Below are positions 9,701 through 18,841 of a stretch of DNA of 64,000 nt, piece after piece. Origin of the DNA: Kryptolebias marmoratus (Eukaryota; Chordata; Actinopteri; Cyprinodontiformes; Rivulidae); contig NC_051435.1 in the NCBI RefSeq assembly GCF_001649575.2, positions 2,161,099 through 2,225,098 on the forward strand. The letters run 5' to 3'. How positions within the stretch are numbered: the first letter of the stretch is position 1; every line of letters begins with the position of its first letter. Both the position numbers and the translations under genes were made by a program. A model generated the notes under the pieces. It was given only the letters and a program-made list of their open reading frames with translations, did no database searches and had not been told where the DNA came from.

Positions 9701-12129
9701 CACTGAACTGACAGAAAAGGTCGTCTAATCTTGGTTCATGTTGACCCTTTGGTGCAGTCGGACCAAATGGTTCTGGGGCGGTGGGGTCCAGTCCTGGTCC
9801 TGGTCCTGGTCCTGGTCCTGGTCCTGGAGGACCTCCTTCCTGCAGGTTTCAGGTGTTTCTCTGCTGCTGAGGAGCTGAGAAACATCTAAAACCTGCAGGA
9901 TGGACCACTGATCTAAGTGGTGATAAGGACATTAAGGTCCATCATCCCACTAGAGAGCATTTCTAAGTGTTTGCTTTCGCACTGCCTGTGGAACCCTGCA
10001 GTTGCCAGTGGAGCGTGACCTTCGACCTCAGCAGCGACGGACTCCACAGCTGGAGCTGCGTGCTGCGGGGCTTCGGTCTCATGTTTCAGTTTAGTTCAGA
10101 AGAACACCGAGGAGTTCTAGGAGCAAAACAAGATGGCCGACAGCAGCAGGTTCAGCAGCTTAAATGAGGTTTCAATCATGTGGGTCCTGGAAGGAGCGTC
10201 GGGTTCCTCTACGCCACTCAGAACATAAAAGGAGCAAGATGCTAACTAAAAGCTGTACAATGCTAGCTAAAACTTCAAAGCAGCAAAAAGCTAACTGAAT
10301 TTAGCGGAACGTTAGCATATTCCTGAAAAGAGAACTTGGAACATCAACTGCAGTAGAATCAGCAGAACTGAAGAGAACCGTGTGTTTAAAAAGGAATGTT
10401 TTTATAAATAAAGTTTAAAAAATGTAAAAGCTTCAAGAAGCAGAACCTGAACGAGCAGCTGAAACCAACAGGGGGACTCAGAGTCCAGTTTTCTCTCCTG
10501 GAGGGGCTGGTTTGGGTCGGTTTGGGTCGGTTCTGACCCGACCCGCTCCTGACACGTTGTTGTTGTTCCACAGAGAGCACCCGGCAGAGAGCGTACAGTC
10601 TGGTGGCTCAGGCGTACACGTCCATCACCGCCGAGGACTTCGCCGCCTTCGTGGGTTACTCCGTGGATGAAGCAGTGAAGGGTGAGAGGCTGAATCTGCT
10701 GAGCCGGTTCTGACCCGGTTTCCTCCTCTGACGAGTCCGTTTCTGTGTTTCTGTGTTTCTGCAGGAGTGGTGAGTCAAGGCTGGCAGGCAGATCCGGCCA
10801 CCAGGATGGTGATGCCCAAGAAGCCAGGTAGGGGGCAGCGTCGCCGCGTTGAAGATGTTTTAGCTGTTCTGGGATCAGTTCTCGTGTCTGTTTGTAAACC
10901 TGATCCTTAACGTTGGCAACAAACTCTCTGTCGCTGTGTTAGTCGGCCATTTTAGTTTCTGTAACTTTGATGCTTTCTTTACAAACAGTTCAGATCTGTT
11001 TCATCAAACTGGCTCCTTTTAGCTAGTTTTAGCTGTCATCCTCTTCCTTTTAGCTTTTAGCTACAGTATCGCTACTTTTAATTTAGCTACCATTCTAGTA
11101 CTTTAGGCTATTAGCTATTGTTCCGCTCCTTTTAGCTTTTAGCTACAATGTTGCTGCTTTTAGCTACCGTTTTGCTGCTTTTAGCTTTCAGCTACCACCC
11201 TGTTCCTTTTAGCCATGGTGTTGCTACATTTAGCTATAAGCTGTCATTTTGTTACTTTTAACTTTTGGCTACAGTTTTGCTAATTTTAGCTTCTATCCCG
11301 TTCCTGATCATTTTAGCTGCAGTTCAGCCAGTTTTAGCTGCTGTTTTGCTCGTTTTAGCTGCTGTTTTGTTTGTTGTAGCTGCAGTTCTGCTCGTTTTAG
11401 CTGCTGTTTTGCTTGTTTTAGCTGCTGTTCTGCTCATTTTAGCTGCAGTTCTGCTCATTTTAGCTGCGGTTCTGCTTAGTTTAGCTGCTGTTCTGCTCAT
11501 TTTAGCTGCTGTTCAGCTCATTTTAGCTGCTGTTCTGCTCGTTTTAACTTTCAGCAGTCAGATTTCACTCATTTTTCCAGCCACTCTTCGGCTGTTGTTG
11601 TTCTGATTCCATCAGTTTTGTTAATTTTAGCTTTTTTCCTTCGGCTTCATACAAACAGCAGCTCGATCGTCTCTCAGGAGGCTGAACTTCACACAGCCGA
11701 ACCGTTGTTCTCAGATCTTTAAGACTTGCGTTAAACAGCTGAAGCTGAAGCTTAGATCGCTGCGACAGGAAGTCCTTTCAGCTCGTGGAGGCCCCGCCTC
11801 CTCGCCGCTCTCAGCAGATCTGAAGCATCTGCCGCACAGATGCCTCAGATCTGCGTTAATCGCCGTTTATCTTTTATTTTTTAAACGTCTGACTCAGCTC
11901 TGCCTCTGAGACCTGATTTAACGGGTGAGGTCATTCCTGCCCGCGCCGTGACGACCTCCAGGCTCAGATGGCGTGTTTAACTTGAGACTGGAACACGCTG
12001 TCAGGCTCCTCCTCCTCTGACTCAGCTCCACCTCTGTCCTCCTCTGCAGATCCTCCTCCGGTGGCGCTGGTTCCTAACGAGCAGCAGCTGACCCGACTCA
12101 CCGACTACGTGGCTTTCCTGGAGAACTGA
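3728..12129 (+). CDS. cops8: cops8: COP9 signalosome complex subunit 8 (whole gene, 7 coding exons)
   Basis: Encodes the small PCI-type subunit of the COP9 signalosome, the complex that removes Nedd8 from cullins and so controls cullin-RING ubiquitin ligases. Exons read 3728-3799, 4442-4512, 5109-5157, 5795-5927, 10574-10681, 10765-10827 and 12050-12129, all with GT-AG borders and consistent phases. They give 191 codons plus stop. Blocks nearly identical to human CSN8 include [38 protein letters not shown] and the C-terminal [11 protein letters not shown]. Start: ATG at 3728 gives MPAAV, matching human MPVAV; the internal ATG at 3746 has a better Kozak context and may also be used. The protein is about 18 residues shorter than human (209), missing a segment just before PNEQQL. 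Intron 4 carries a nested MuRF gene. A poly(A) signal AATAAA lies at 12271-12276. Confidence 0.96.
4442..4512 (+). CDS. cops8: cops8 coding exon 2
   Basis: Encodes [20 protein letters not shown] and the following NND, ending two bases into a Met codon. Acceptor ACAG, donor GTAAGT. Confidence 0.94.
4555..4580. repeat. (AC)n microsatellite in cops8 intron 2
   Basis: 13 dinucleotide units just downstream of exon 2. Confidence 0.95.
5109..5157 (+). CDS. cops8: cops8 coding exon 3
   Basis: Completes the split Met codon and encodes [16 protein letters not shown]. Acceptor TTTCAG, donor GTAAGT. Confidence 0.95.
5264..5400. repeat. hAT-type foldback MITE, diverged copy
   Basis: Begins with CAGGGGAGGTCAGTCCTGG and contains the 'tgttcctctgctccaaca' and 'ggtgtgttggagcagagg' inverted arms of the better preserved copies at 21890-22100 and 53220-53431. 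Its right end is degraded. Confidence 0.7.
5795..5927 (+). CDS. cops8: cops8 coding exon 4
   Basis: Encodes [20 protein letters not shown] through MEALR and ends in phase 1. Acceptor CTCGCAG, donor GTAAAA. This exon is followed by the large intron that hosts the MuRF gene. A long antisense open frame over it is a shadow. Confidence 0.95.
5928..6720. other. cops8 intron 4, part upstream of the nested gene
   Basis: No exon seen. At 6545-6640 there is an inverted copy of dispersed repeat R1 ('cagctactaccactccaaat' and 'gcagtggccatcttgag'). Confidence 0.5.
6721..7040 (+). promoter_or_regulatory. trim63: Promoter and 5' leader of the nested MuRF gene
   Basis: A canonical TATA box, TATAAAAG, lies at 6941-6948, about 95 bp before the start codon, in a locally GC-rich block. 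Candidate sites seen upstream are a FoxO-type TGTTTAC (6731-6737), E-boxes CACATG (6784-6789), CACGTG (6836-6841) and CAGCTG (6925-6930). Mammalian MuRF1 is a known FoxO target and E-boxes bind myogenic factors, so these fit a muscle promoter. Occupancy is inference. Confidence 0.7.
7041..8072 (+). CDS. trim63: MuRF-family E3 ubiquitin ligase (trim63-like), intronless
   Basis: A single 343-codon exon encoding a muscle RING-finger protein, the class that ubiquitinates sarcomeric proteins such as myosin during atrophy. A C3HC4 RING (residues about 25-72: [17 protein letters not shown]) is followed by the MuRF signature [16 protein letters not shown] (87-102). Next come a B-box 2 (about 123-157: CQEH, CVSC, CSMC, HKDC), a coiled coil (about 165-265), a COS-box-like region ending near [21 protein letters not shown], and a Glu/Asp tail. 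Length and order match MuRF1/TRIM63 (353 residues in human) better than TRIM54 or TRIM55, but the exact paralogue (trim63a, trim63b or trim101) is not settled. The start lies in CACCATGG; Met16 is a possible internal start. Human TRIM63 has several introns, so this copy looks retroposed. Codons are very GC-rich at position 3, unlike cops8. The long overlapping frames on both strands are shadows. Confidence 0.93.
   Translation: MDVQRTGSLVRPPSPMDSLEKQLSCPICLDMFTKPVVILPCQHNLCRSCASDLYDSRNPYRFSGGVFRCPTCRFEVVLDRHGVHGLQRNLLVENIIDIYKQQQEGKSDSTETLKPKESKEPMCQEHEDERINIYCVSCQVPTCSMCKVFGQHKDCEVAPLPTIYQTQKGELSNAIDALVASNSRLQVLLTQLEDACRAVQENAQRAKQGLAERFDLLYAILEERKAVLLDQIGKEQDEKVAALRALAQRYGERLQASTELTDSAVRALEQSGAAEFLLASKGLITKTKDAAKASLGEERPEPGFEKMDHFTLSTEHVEAVLAKMGFGSGGDDEEFEDAEEEEE
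8347..8352 (+). terminator. trim63: Poly(A) signal of the nested MuRF gene
   Basis: AATAAA about 275 bp after the stop codon, preceded by an AT-rich 3' UTR and followed by a GT-rich stretch. It is in sense orientation inside cops8 intron 4. Confidence 0.75.
8380..9170. other. GC-rich non-coding block downstream of MuRF, with an RFX-like X-box
   Basis: A relatively GC-rich part of cops8 intron 4 without credible exons. It contains GTTGCTAGGCGAC at 8889-8901, close to the palindromic RFX-factor X-box. Several short open frames here have no recognisable family. Confidence 0.4.
9180..9660. repeat. Degenerate A-rich CTAAACTAA repeat tract
   Basis: Diverged AACTAAACTAAGA-like and AAGCTAAAC-like units, related in texture to the AGCTAAAAG tract at 2825-3480. 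Confidence 0.55.
9786..9912. repeat. MITE-like foldback with internal (TCCTGG)6
   Basis: Six perfect TCCTGG hexamers at 9792-9827 lie within a sequence that shares 'cctgcaggtttcaggtgttt' and 'aacctgcaggatggacc' arms with the hAT-type foldback elements. It looks like a rearranged copy whose terminal repeat expanded as a hexamer. Confidence 0.6.
10574..10681 (+). CDS. cops8: cops8 coding exon 5
   Basis: Encodes [20 protein letters not shown] then [15 protein letters not shown], ending in phase 1. Acceptor CCACAG, donor GTGAGA. It aligns with human RRRAFALVSQAYTSI. Confidence 0.95.
10765..10827 (+). CDS. cops8: cops8 coding exon 6
   Basis: Encodes [20 protein letters not shown] and ends at Pro plus one base. 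Acceptor TGCAG, donor GTAGGG. In human a further segment of about 18 residues follows; I found no exon for it before exon 7. Confidence 0.94.
11020..11310 (-). repeat. Degenerate TTTTAGCT-rich tract in cops8 intron 6
   Basis: Diverged units of TTTTAGCTTTTAGCTACA, the reverse complement of the AGCTAAAAG tract at 2825-3480. It leads directly into a regular 21-bp array. Confidence 0.7.
11311..11541. repeat. 21-bp minisatellite, 11 copies
   Basis: Eleven head-to-tail 21-bp units of the form TTTTAGCTGCTGTTCTGCTC plus one base, with a few substitutions each, in cops8 intron 6. Because 21 is a multiple of 3, spurious hydrophobic open frames cross the array; they are not genes. Confidence 0.95.
12050..12129 (+). 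CDS. cops8: cops8 coding exon 7 (terminal)
   Basis: Completes Asp, then [20 protein letters not shown] and AFLEN, then TGA at 12127-12129. The acceptor CTCTGCAG has a strong polypyrimidine tract. Confidence 0.96.
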
Positions 12130-12270
12130 AGCCGCTCGCTGCCGGCGGAGAATCGGCCGCAGGACTTCCTCTGTGGTTTTCACTCGGACTCTGATGGTTG
12201 TTTTCCCCGTTTTGCTCTTTGTAACCCACCCGACTTGTACATTTTAGGTCTGTTTTTTTGTTTTTGTCAG

Positions 12271-12276
12271 AATAAA
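12271..12276 (+). terminator. cops8: cops8 poly(A) signal
   Basis: AATAAA about 140 bp after the stop codon, followed by a GT-rich element (cgtttgtgacag). Confidence 0.8.
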
Positions 12277-12299
12277 CTCCTCGTTTGTGACAGTTTGAA

Positions 12300-13386
12300 C
12301 CCGCAGCCCAGCATGTACAGCCTCAGCCGTTTGCACACCAGACCTCATATTTCAAAGTTTCTGTTTTTAACTGGTGAATAAATATTTTGCTGTTTCTAAT
12401 CGTTGATTTTTGAGAATTTAACTCGCCTCTCAATCGTTGCGTTGCAGCTTTTTGTTTACGTGAAGCTGCAAACAAATCACATACAAGGTCATACATGAGT
12501 GCTTTATTTAGACGAGCGGGGAAGTTAATATTAGAGCTGCTTTCTGAATCAGCTTCATCCGATTTGATGAAGTGTCGATATAAATACATCTGGCTGCCAT
12601 CTGCTACATAAAAGAAATATTTTTAGTTTCTTTCATCCTGTTTTTAAGCAGGATCTGAAGTTCTTTTGTCTGCTCTAATTAAAGGAAAGTTGCAGATGTT
12701 TGATGTGATTTAGTGTGAAATCACACTTCAGGGGATGTCTGCATTTTTGAGGTTTTTATTGCAGAGAATAGTGAGTTTTGATAATATATGGCTCCAGTCT
12801 TTGACTCTAATTTGTATTTAGTGTTTGTGTTTTTGCTCCTCTCAGTGCTTTAGGCTCTAAATTTAGACTCTGTGCAGAAACGCGTGCAGACTTCAGCTCA
12901 TGTCGAGGCCTGTTTTGAATCTGCTGCAGTCTGTTTTCAGAAAACTAAATATAAACAACCGCAGCTACGGAAGCCGGGAAGGGGCGAACGATACGACTTG
13001 ATTTATCCAAGCTAGTTTTCTTTGTGTCATCTCGAGAAAACGAGCTTTTCTTACATGACAAACAAAGTCAAACGTCTTCATCAACACAACAAGGGTCCAG
13101 TTGTTTTGTCTTCTTTTAGTAGTTTAATTCTTGGATGACTGAGAGTCTACGCCGGCGCAGTTAGCGTAGCTAGCACAGTTAGCGTAGCTAGCAAAGCTAT
13201 AGCTAACTGTGCTAACGGAAAAGTTTGTGAAAATCCGTAAACGAATAAAGCAGCAAACATGAATCTGTTTGTCACTTTATGCGCCGTTTATGTGTAAGAA
13301 ATGATACCAGCATATACAGTTAATCTTATCATTAACACCCATATCATCGTCTTTATAAACTGAACAAAGAGCGCTCATAGACAGTT
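12300..13386. other. Intergenic sequence between cops8 and the tRNA gene
   Basis: No gene seen. At 13155-13220 there is a small direct and inverted repeat built from 'cagttagcgtagctagca' (two copies) with its inverse, able to form a hairpin. Confidence 0.5.
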
Positions 13387-13460
13387 GGCCGGTTAGCTCA
13401 GTTGGTTAGAGCGTGGTGCTAATAACGCCAAGGTCGCGGGTTCGATCCCCGTACGGGCCA
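13387..13460 (+). tRNA. tRNA-Ile (anticodon AAU)
   Basis: A complete 74-nt cloverleaf. The acceptor stem GGCCGGT pairs with ACGGGCC (one G-U-type position) before the discriminator A. The D arm contains TAGCTCAGTTGG (box A), the anticodon loop is CTAATAA with AAT at 13421-13423, and the T arm contains GGTTCGATCC (box B). No intron and no encoded CCA. A T-run a few bases downstream can serve as the Pol III terminator. It decodes AUU/AUC after A-to-I editing at position 34. It appears identical to the vertebrate tRNA-Ile-AAT consensus. Confidence 0.97.
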
Positions 13461-14881
13461 CTAGATTTTTATTTTTTATATGGCTAATTGCGTTTACTGT
13501 AATTGTTTTTTTTCTGTGTAAGCTTGGTTTCATCTTTGATGTGCCAAAAGTAATAAAAAATATAGAATTTATATGTGAATAAAGAGCAGAATCTGGTTAA
13601 AAACTTTAGTTTTCACTTTTCCATCCTGTAACAGAAGAATCCTTTATCTTTAAAAGTTAATTTCTCAAACAAGCAGAGCAATTTAACGACACACTGCATG
13701 AGAAAGCCACTTTAAATAGTTGTCGTTTAAATACGGATGTTTAATTCATCACTTGTGTAAAAACTTGCAATTTGTCAGTCGAACATTTGTCCAACATTAA
13801 ACCATACTTTTCTTTATTTTATTCTACAATTTTACAAAACAGACTTCATGGTTCATTGTAGAAAATGAGCCATGAAAATCCTGTAAATTTACAGGAACTG
13901 TTTGTATTTCAAGACAAAATTTGGCAAATTTACTGGAAATGATCCTAATTTGAGACTGGGAGAAGGAAAATGTTAGTTCTTAGTCATTTTCAGACATTTA
14001 ATCTCTGATCTGAACGGTTTATTTTTGTACTTTTGACCTCAGAAGTGAAGAGAAGTCTTTGAAACGAGAAGTAAAACCAGTCTGAAGTGTTGGATTTGGT
14101 CAGCGTGATGTTTGCAGATGATAAATTAACGTCTTTATGAAAGGCTGAAGCTTCTCTGTCTCCAGTTTGTCTCCTTGGACCACCTGGACGTTCATCTCAG
14201 ATCGTCTCAGAAGACCTGCAGCAGATTAACGTCTCTGTAGGCCGACTGGAGACTCTGCTCCGGTGAAAAACCTTAAATGTTGTCATTCTTTCAGTCCTCT
14301 GGTTGCCTATAAACGGTTCTCGGCGTTCCTCGGCGGGAGGGAAGTGAACGAAGAGCTCGAGCTGAAGTCCCTCGGATCAAAGCATTCCTCTCCAGTTTAA
14401 AAGCACGAACCGCAGAGTAAATCTCTGGCTTTTATTCTGACAAGTCCTCTGACGCCCCGAGCATTACAGAGACGAGATTAAGATCCTGACTTTGGGTCTT
14501 GACTTGATTTTAAAACCTGAATCAGGTCTTTGTTCCTGTGTGACCCGATGCCTGATGAGGAGACACAAAACGAGTTTGGGTCAAGCTGTGACATCCTGCA
14601 GCAGATTTATGTTGTCCCTGGTTAGGTTTAATTATAATTATTATAAAGACATTAAAACAAACAACAAATTGTTGTTTTAAAGCTGATACTTCAATCCATT
14701 CCTCATTTGACTAACTGGTTTGTTGTGGCTCGAAATAAACAACAATAACAAAAAATCTCCTAAGAATTTAACAAAAATAATCAAATTAAACTGTTTCCCA
14801 ATTAAACTGACAAAATTAACAATTAAAGTAAACTGAATGTGTTTAAAAGTCAAATAAATACTAAAATATGACTAAATGAAA
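13461..14881. other. Intergenic sequence after the tRNA gene
   Basis: AT-rich with no supported gene. A short inverted repeat (catggttcatt / aatgagccatg) lies near 13848-13878. Confidence 0.4.
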
Positions 14882-14981
14882 NNNNNNNNNNNNNNNNNNN
14901 NNNNNNNNNNNNNNNNNNNNNNNNNNNNNNNNNNNNNNNNNNNNNNNNNNNNNNNNNNNNNNNNNNNNNNNNNNNNNNNNN
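14882..14981. other. Assembly gap (100 N)
   Basis: Exactly 100 N, a usual placeholder for a gap of unknown size. It is flanked by AT-rich intergenic sequence. Confidence 0.99.
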
Positions 14982-15786
14982 GAAGCTATCAAAGTTCTCA
15001 AATAAAGCACTTTTTGAGAATATCAATGTTTGTTTGGAATTATCTTACAAAACTAGGAAGGATTTTTGGTTTATATATTAAAAGTTATGTTTTTTTATTG
15101 ATTTTAGTAAAAAAAAATCGCAACTTTTAGGAAAATGCCCCGCGAAATCCTGGAGGGACTGAACCTTGAGACTTCATTTGGGTCCGGATCGGGACCACGA
15201 GCCACCATTTGGGGACTGGACAGTTTCTCTGATCCTCCATGTTTCCTCCAACACGGTTTAGTTTTATATATTTGTGTGTGAAGGAGGATCTTTTTGGTGG
15301 TTTGTGAAGTTATTTCACTTCCTGTTGGACAGTTTGTAAATCCTGCTGCGCTCGTTTGATTTGTTCAGTAAATTTGAGTTCAGTTTATTAAAACGACCGA
15401 TCTCATCTGGGAATAATCATCTCTGAATAATCCAGGTTAGATGAGTAAAGTCCGTCATGTTGGCCACAGATTTTAAAGCCTAAAAGTAAAAACCTAAAGC
15501 TGTCATCGTCTTATTTTGGTAATCTGAAATAAGAGATAAAACAGAGTTATCTTTGTAAATGAGATTATCGTCTCTTCGCTCCTCTGACTCACATGGAAGG
15601 AATGTTTTCCTGTCGGGAGGGAAATAAACTTTGCTTTTACTGCTTTTTTTTTTTTTTTTTAAGCTGCTTCACCAGAAAAAAACATAAAAACAGACAAATA
15701 GTTCAGCAGCTTTTCTCTCTTCTTCGTGGGAACATTGGATCATTTAGATTCACGTTTTTACAAACGTTAACTAAACAACAATCTTC
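14982..15786. other. Intergenic sequence
   Basis: No gene or clear repeat found. A T-run (15645-15660) is the only low-complexity feature. Confidence 0.4.
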
Positions 15787-15990
15787 ACTTACAGAGCCTT
15801 CAAAAGTATTCACCCCCTGGATGCTTGATGCTTTTTGTACTGTCATGAATCAGTCACGATCACTGAAATAAAAATAAAATATTAAATAAAAATATTTGAT
15901 GTAAAATAAGTGACTGCATAAATATTCACCCCCTTTAAAGTGTCCTAATTCAACCCAGAGAAAAGATTATTATCAAGTTCAAGTCCAGAA
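15787..15990. repeat. Remnant of a Tc1/mariner-type repeat
   Basis: Contains 'ccttcaaaagtattcacccc' and, inverted in sense of context, 'cataaatattcacccccttt', words common in fish Tc1/mariner relics. No transposase frame remains. Confidence 0.5.
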
Positions 15991-16067
15991 GATAGATCAT
16001 CGGGAACATGGACATGTATAAAGCAGGATGTCCTCAAGGGTGATCACTGTTGATTTCAAGGTTCAAG

Positions 16068-16080
16068 GGGTCAAAGGTCA
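16068..16080 (+). promoter_or_regulatory. DR1 nuclear-receptor motif, single copy
   Basis: GGGTCAAAGGTCA, two hexamer half-sites spaced by one base. It lies 300 bp before the DR1 minisatellite. Another isolated copy is at 27472-27484. Confidence 0.5.
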
Positions 16081-16378
16081 CAGGTAACCCATCTGTCTCT
16101 GCTCCTACATGTGAGCCTTTAGTTTCCAGTTGTGTCCGTTTGTCTGTTTGTCTGATCAGGTAAAAACTGAGGAACAGATCTGGATGAAACGTTCAGGAAA
16201 TGTTGGGATTAAATTCTGGTTCTGATCCAGATTCTGACCCGGATCACTCCGAGGCCTCGGCGGAGGTTTGGACTCTCTGACAAACAGAAAAAGACCTTCA
16301 TGTCTGATTCTGCTGCAGGTTTGTTTTGTTCTTCCTGAAGGAGCGCCTCATTTTACCTGCTTCTCTCTCAGCTGCAGC

Positions 16379-16577
16379 GTGAGGGTCAAAGGTCAGGGCT
16401 CGTTCCACTTCAGCGTTAGGGTCAAAGGTCAGGGCTCAGTCTACTTCAGCGTGAGGGTCAAAGGTCAGGGCTCAGTCTACTTCAGCGTGAGGGTCAAAGG
16501 TCAGGGCTCGGTCTCCTTTAACACGAGGGTCAAAGGTCAGGGCTCGGTCTCCTTTAACATGAGGGTCAAAGGTCAGG
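16379..16577 (+). repeat. 36-bp minisatellite with one DR1 motif per unit
   Basis: Five and a half head-to-tail 36-bp units. Each begins with a variant of GTGAGGGTCAAAGGTCAGGG, so the DR1-type sequence GGGTCAAAGGTCA recurs exactly every 36 bases, starting at 16383, 16419, 16455, 16491, 16527 and 16563. The rest of the unit (ctcagtctacttcagc and variants) has changed more than the motif. The open frame that crosses it is a by-product of 36 being a multiple of 3. Confidence 0.93.
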
Positions 16578-17506
16578 AGTCTCCATGTTTTCTGTTCTCT
16601 CTGGATGCCTTACAGTCCAAACACACGAAGGTTGGTGGAGATCTGAAGCTGTCTTTAGGTGCGAGTATGAACGGTCGAGTTTACCTGGTCCTGTGACGGA
16701 CAGGTGACCCGTCAAAGGTGCAGCCCTGCCCCCCGTACAGAATCAGACAAGCATAGAAAACAGATTAATCCTCTGTCAGATCCATCTAAAGTCGCCTCCT
16801 TACTTCTGTTTGGTTCTAAGTTTCATGACTCACTGAAAGCAGGAGTAACTGAAGCTACTTCTGTTTTCCTTCGTGTCAACACTCCCGGCTCCTCGCTCAG
16901 CGTTTCCTGCATCCCACCATGAATTGGTAACAGCCTCCAAGCATGTCGGGGATGCCACAGAAGGCCGGAGGAGCCCGTGAGAGTGGGAAGAAATGAGTTT
17001 CCTGGTGGTTTCGACTGTGACTCAGGAGCTGCGGCTCTTTCTGCAGCTCAATGTGAAAACCATTACAGACTCCTGACTTTACAGTTGTTGTGGAAAGCTG
17101 GAGAGCCAACAGGGTGAGTCATGACTGAAAGCATGTGCTGCTGAGGCAGTAAAAAAATAATCCCCCCCTTTTCTTTCCCCTCCTCTTGTTCTTTTGGCTG
17201 CAGAGTAAAACCACCAGGAAGGGAGCACAGCTCCCACACTCCGAGCCTAACTCAGCCAAGTCCATCAAACAGAAAAGTAGTTGATCATTTTCAAATCTTC
17301 CGTCTCAAGGCCAGCTTTATCCTTTCTGCTGGAGAAAGACACCCGGGCCCAGAAAGGACCAGCAGGGAAAGAAAATGGATGGAACGTTAAACGGGTTTTT
17401 AAAATGATATTAAACAAACATCAGGCTGATCAGACGAAACAGACTCAACTTTTTCTGATCAGATCTGAGTCCTGAGCAGCCAGACGGCTGCGGGAGCTGA
17501 AGGTGA
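16578..17506. other. Intergenic sequence
   Basis: No exon, RNA gene or clear repeat boundary detected. Confidence 0.4.
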
Positions 17507-17770
17507 TTTAAAAACATCATTCCATGAGGATCCATCCGTCCATTTTCCCCGAACCCAGACCTCCCTCTCCAGCTCCTCCCGGGGATCCCAAAATGTTCCC
17601 AGTCCAGAGAGGATCCATGAGGAGTTCTGGGTCTCCTTCCAGTGCTTGGAAAACCTCCAAAGGGAGGCGGATCAGAGGTTAGAACCACCTCAGCTGACTC
17701 CTGTCGATGAGGAGGAGCAGCGGCTCCGCTCCTACAGAGGAACCTTGGATCCAGGATCCTGTAAGTCTAC
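17507..17770 (+). repeat. Interspersed repeat, copy 1 (BamHI-like 'ggatcc' family)
   Basis: Shares the order of words 'ctccagctcctcccggggat', 'tgttcccagtccagagaggat', 'ggaaaacctcc' and 'gaggaggagcagcggctccg' with the segment at 19495-19745. This is a very common teleost interspersed repeat, usually following an (ATCC)n run. No coding potential. Confidence 0.65.
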
Positions 17771-18841
17771 GGGTCAGGGTCTTCCTCCTCGGTCCACATC
17801 CCGCTGAGTCCTCCCAGAACTTCAGAACGAGAACAAGAACTTTCCTGCCTGAGGAAAACGACTCGTTCCACCTTTGTTCCGTTAGGAACCGTGTCCTCAG
17901 AAACGCCACCTGAAGATGGCGGCGCGGCTGGAGGACCTCTGGTTCTGCAGCGCTGCATCGTTCAGGGTGTCTAAAGGAACAGGTTGGACTAGGACCAGAA
18001 CCAACAGGTCACTGTTGGGTTCCACAGGAGAACTGGGGAACCAGGTCCACCTGTCTAAGCCATGCTCATGTTAGATTTTCTTTCTAAAATATTATTTTTC
18101 TCTACATTTTATAATAAACTGCTCCAGATTTTTTTAAATTAAATCAATTTCTTGGTAGGAATTAATCTTTTTATGTGTTTTATTGTTAAAAAAACAAACA
18201 AATTTCTCCATTACATGCTGAAAATTAAAAGTTAATGTTGTAAACTTTGTGTTTTATGTCTCTAAAACCAAGAGATACGTTCTGTTTTATCATTCTTTGT
18301 GACATAAACCCTCCGTCTCATTGATTACTGATGTAAACAGTTAAACTGAAGCTTCAGACGTTCTTTTTGAGGCTTCCAGGGGAAAGTCGTGTTGAACGCA
18401 GTGAGGTAGTGGCTCCATGTTTGAAGGAGGATTTATTTTGGCCGCGACGCCTCAGAGAGCTGCTGTTCGTCACTCTCTGCTGCCTCTGGAAACTCTGACA
18501 GAGTTTCTGTTTTCTGTTCTGAGGAGAACGTGTTTTTAATGAAGCGTCGCCTGAACTCGACTGAACGGCTGATAATAACCTGCGGAGATCGGCTCGTTTA
18601 CATTTTATTTCTTGTTGCAGCTGAGATCAGCTCCGAGTCTGACAGTTGATGTGTTGCTGAGGAGCTTCAGGAACATCTGTGACGACAGATCGACTCCTGA
18701 GGAGAGAAACTGAGATCTGCTCCTGAGTTTCAGAGAGAAGACTTAATAACTAACCATAACTAGTTTATAACTAGTTTATATATATAATTATAATGACGTC
18801 TTCATTAGACTGACCTCAAAAAGACACAAATATGTCCTCTG
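17771..18841. other. Intergenic sequence
   Basis: No supported gene. Near 18755-18790 a small 'aactagtttat' direct repeat leads into an AT-rich run. Confidence 0.4.

Noticed and set aside
11249..11606. Hydrophobic open frames (LAAVLL repeats) suggesting a membrane protein
   Set aside because: By-product of a 21-bp tandem repeat inside a cops8 intron.
16379..16577. Regular 36-bp repeats resembling a CRISPR array
   Set aside because: Units are contiguous with no unique spacers, in a vertebrate genome.
16268..16696. 142-codon frame with repeated RVKGQGS units
   Set aside because: Translation of a 36-bp minisatellite. The interest is in the DNA motif, not a protein.
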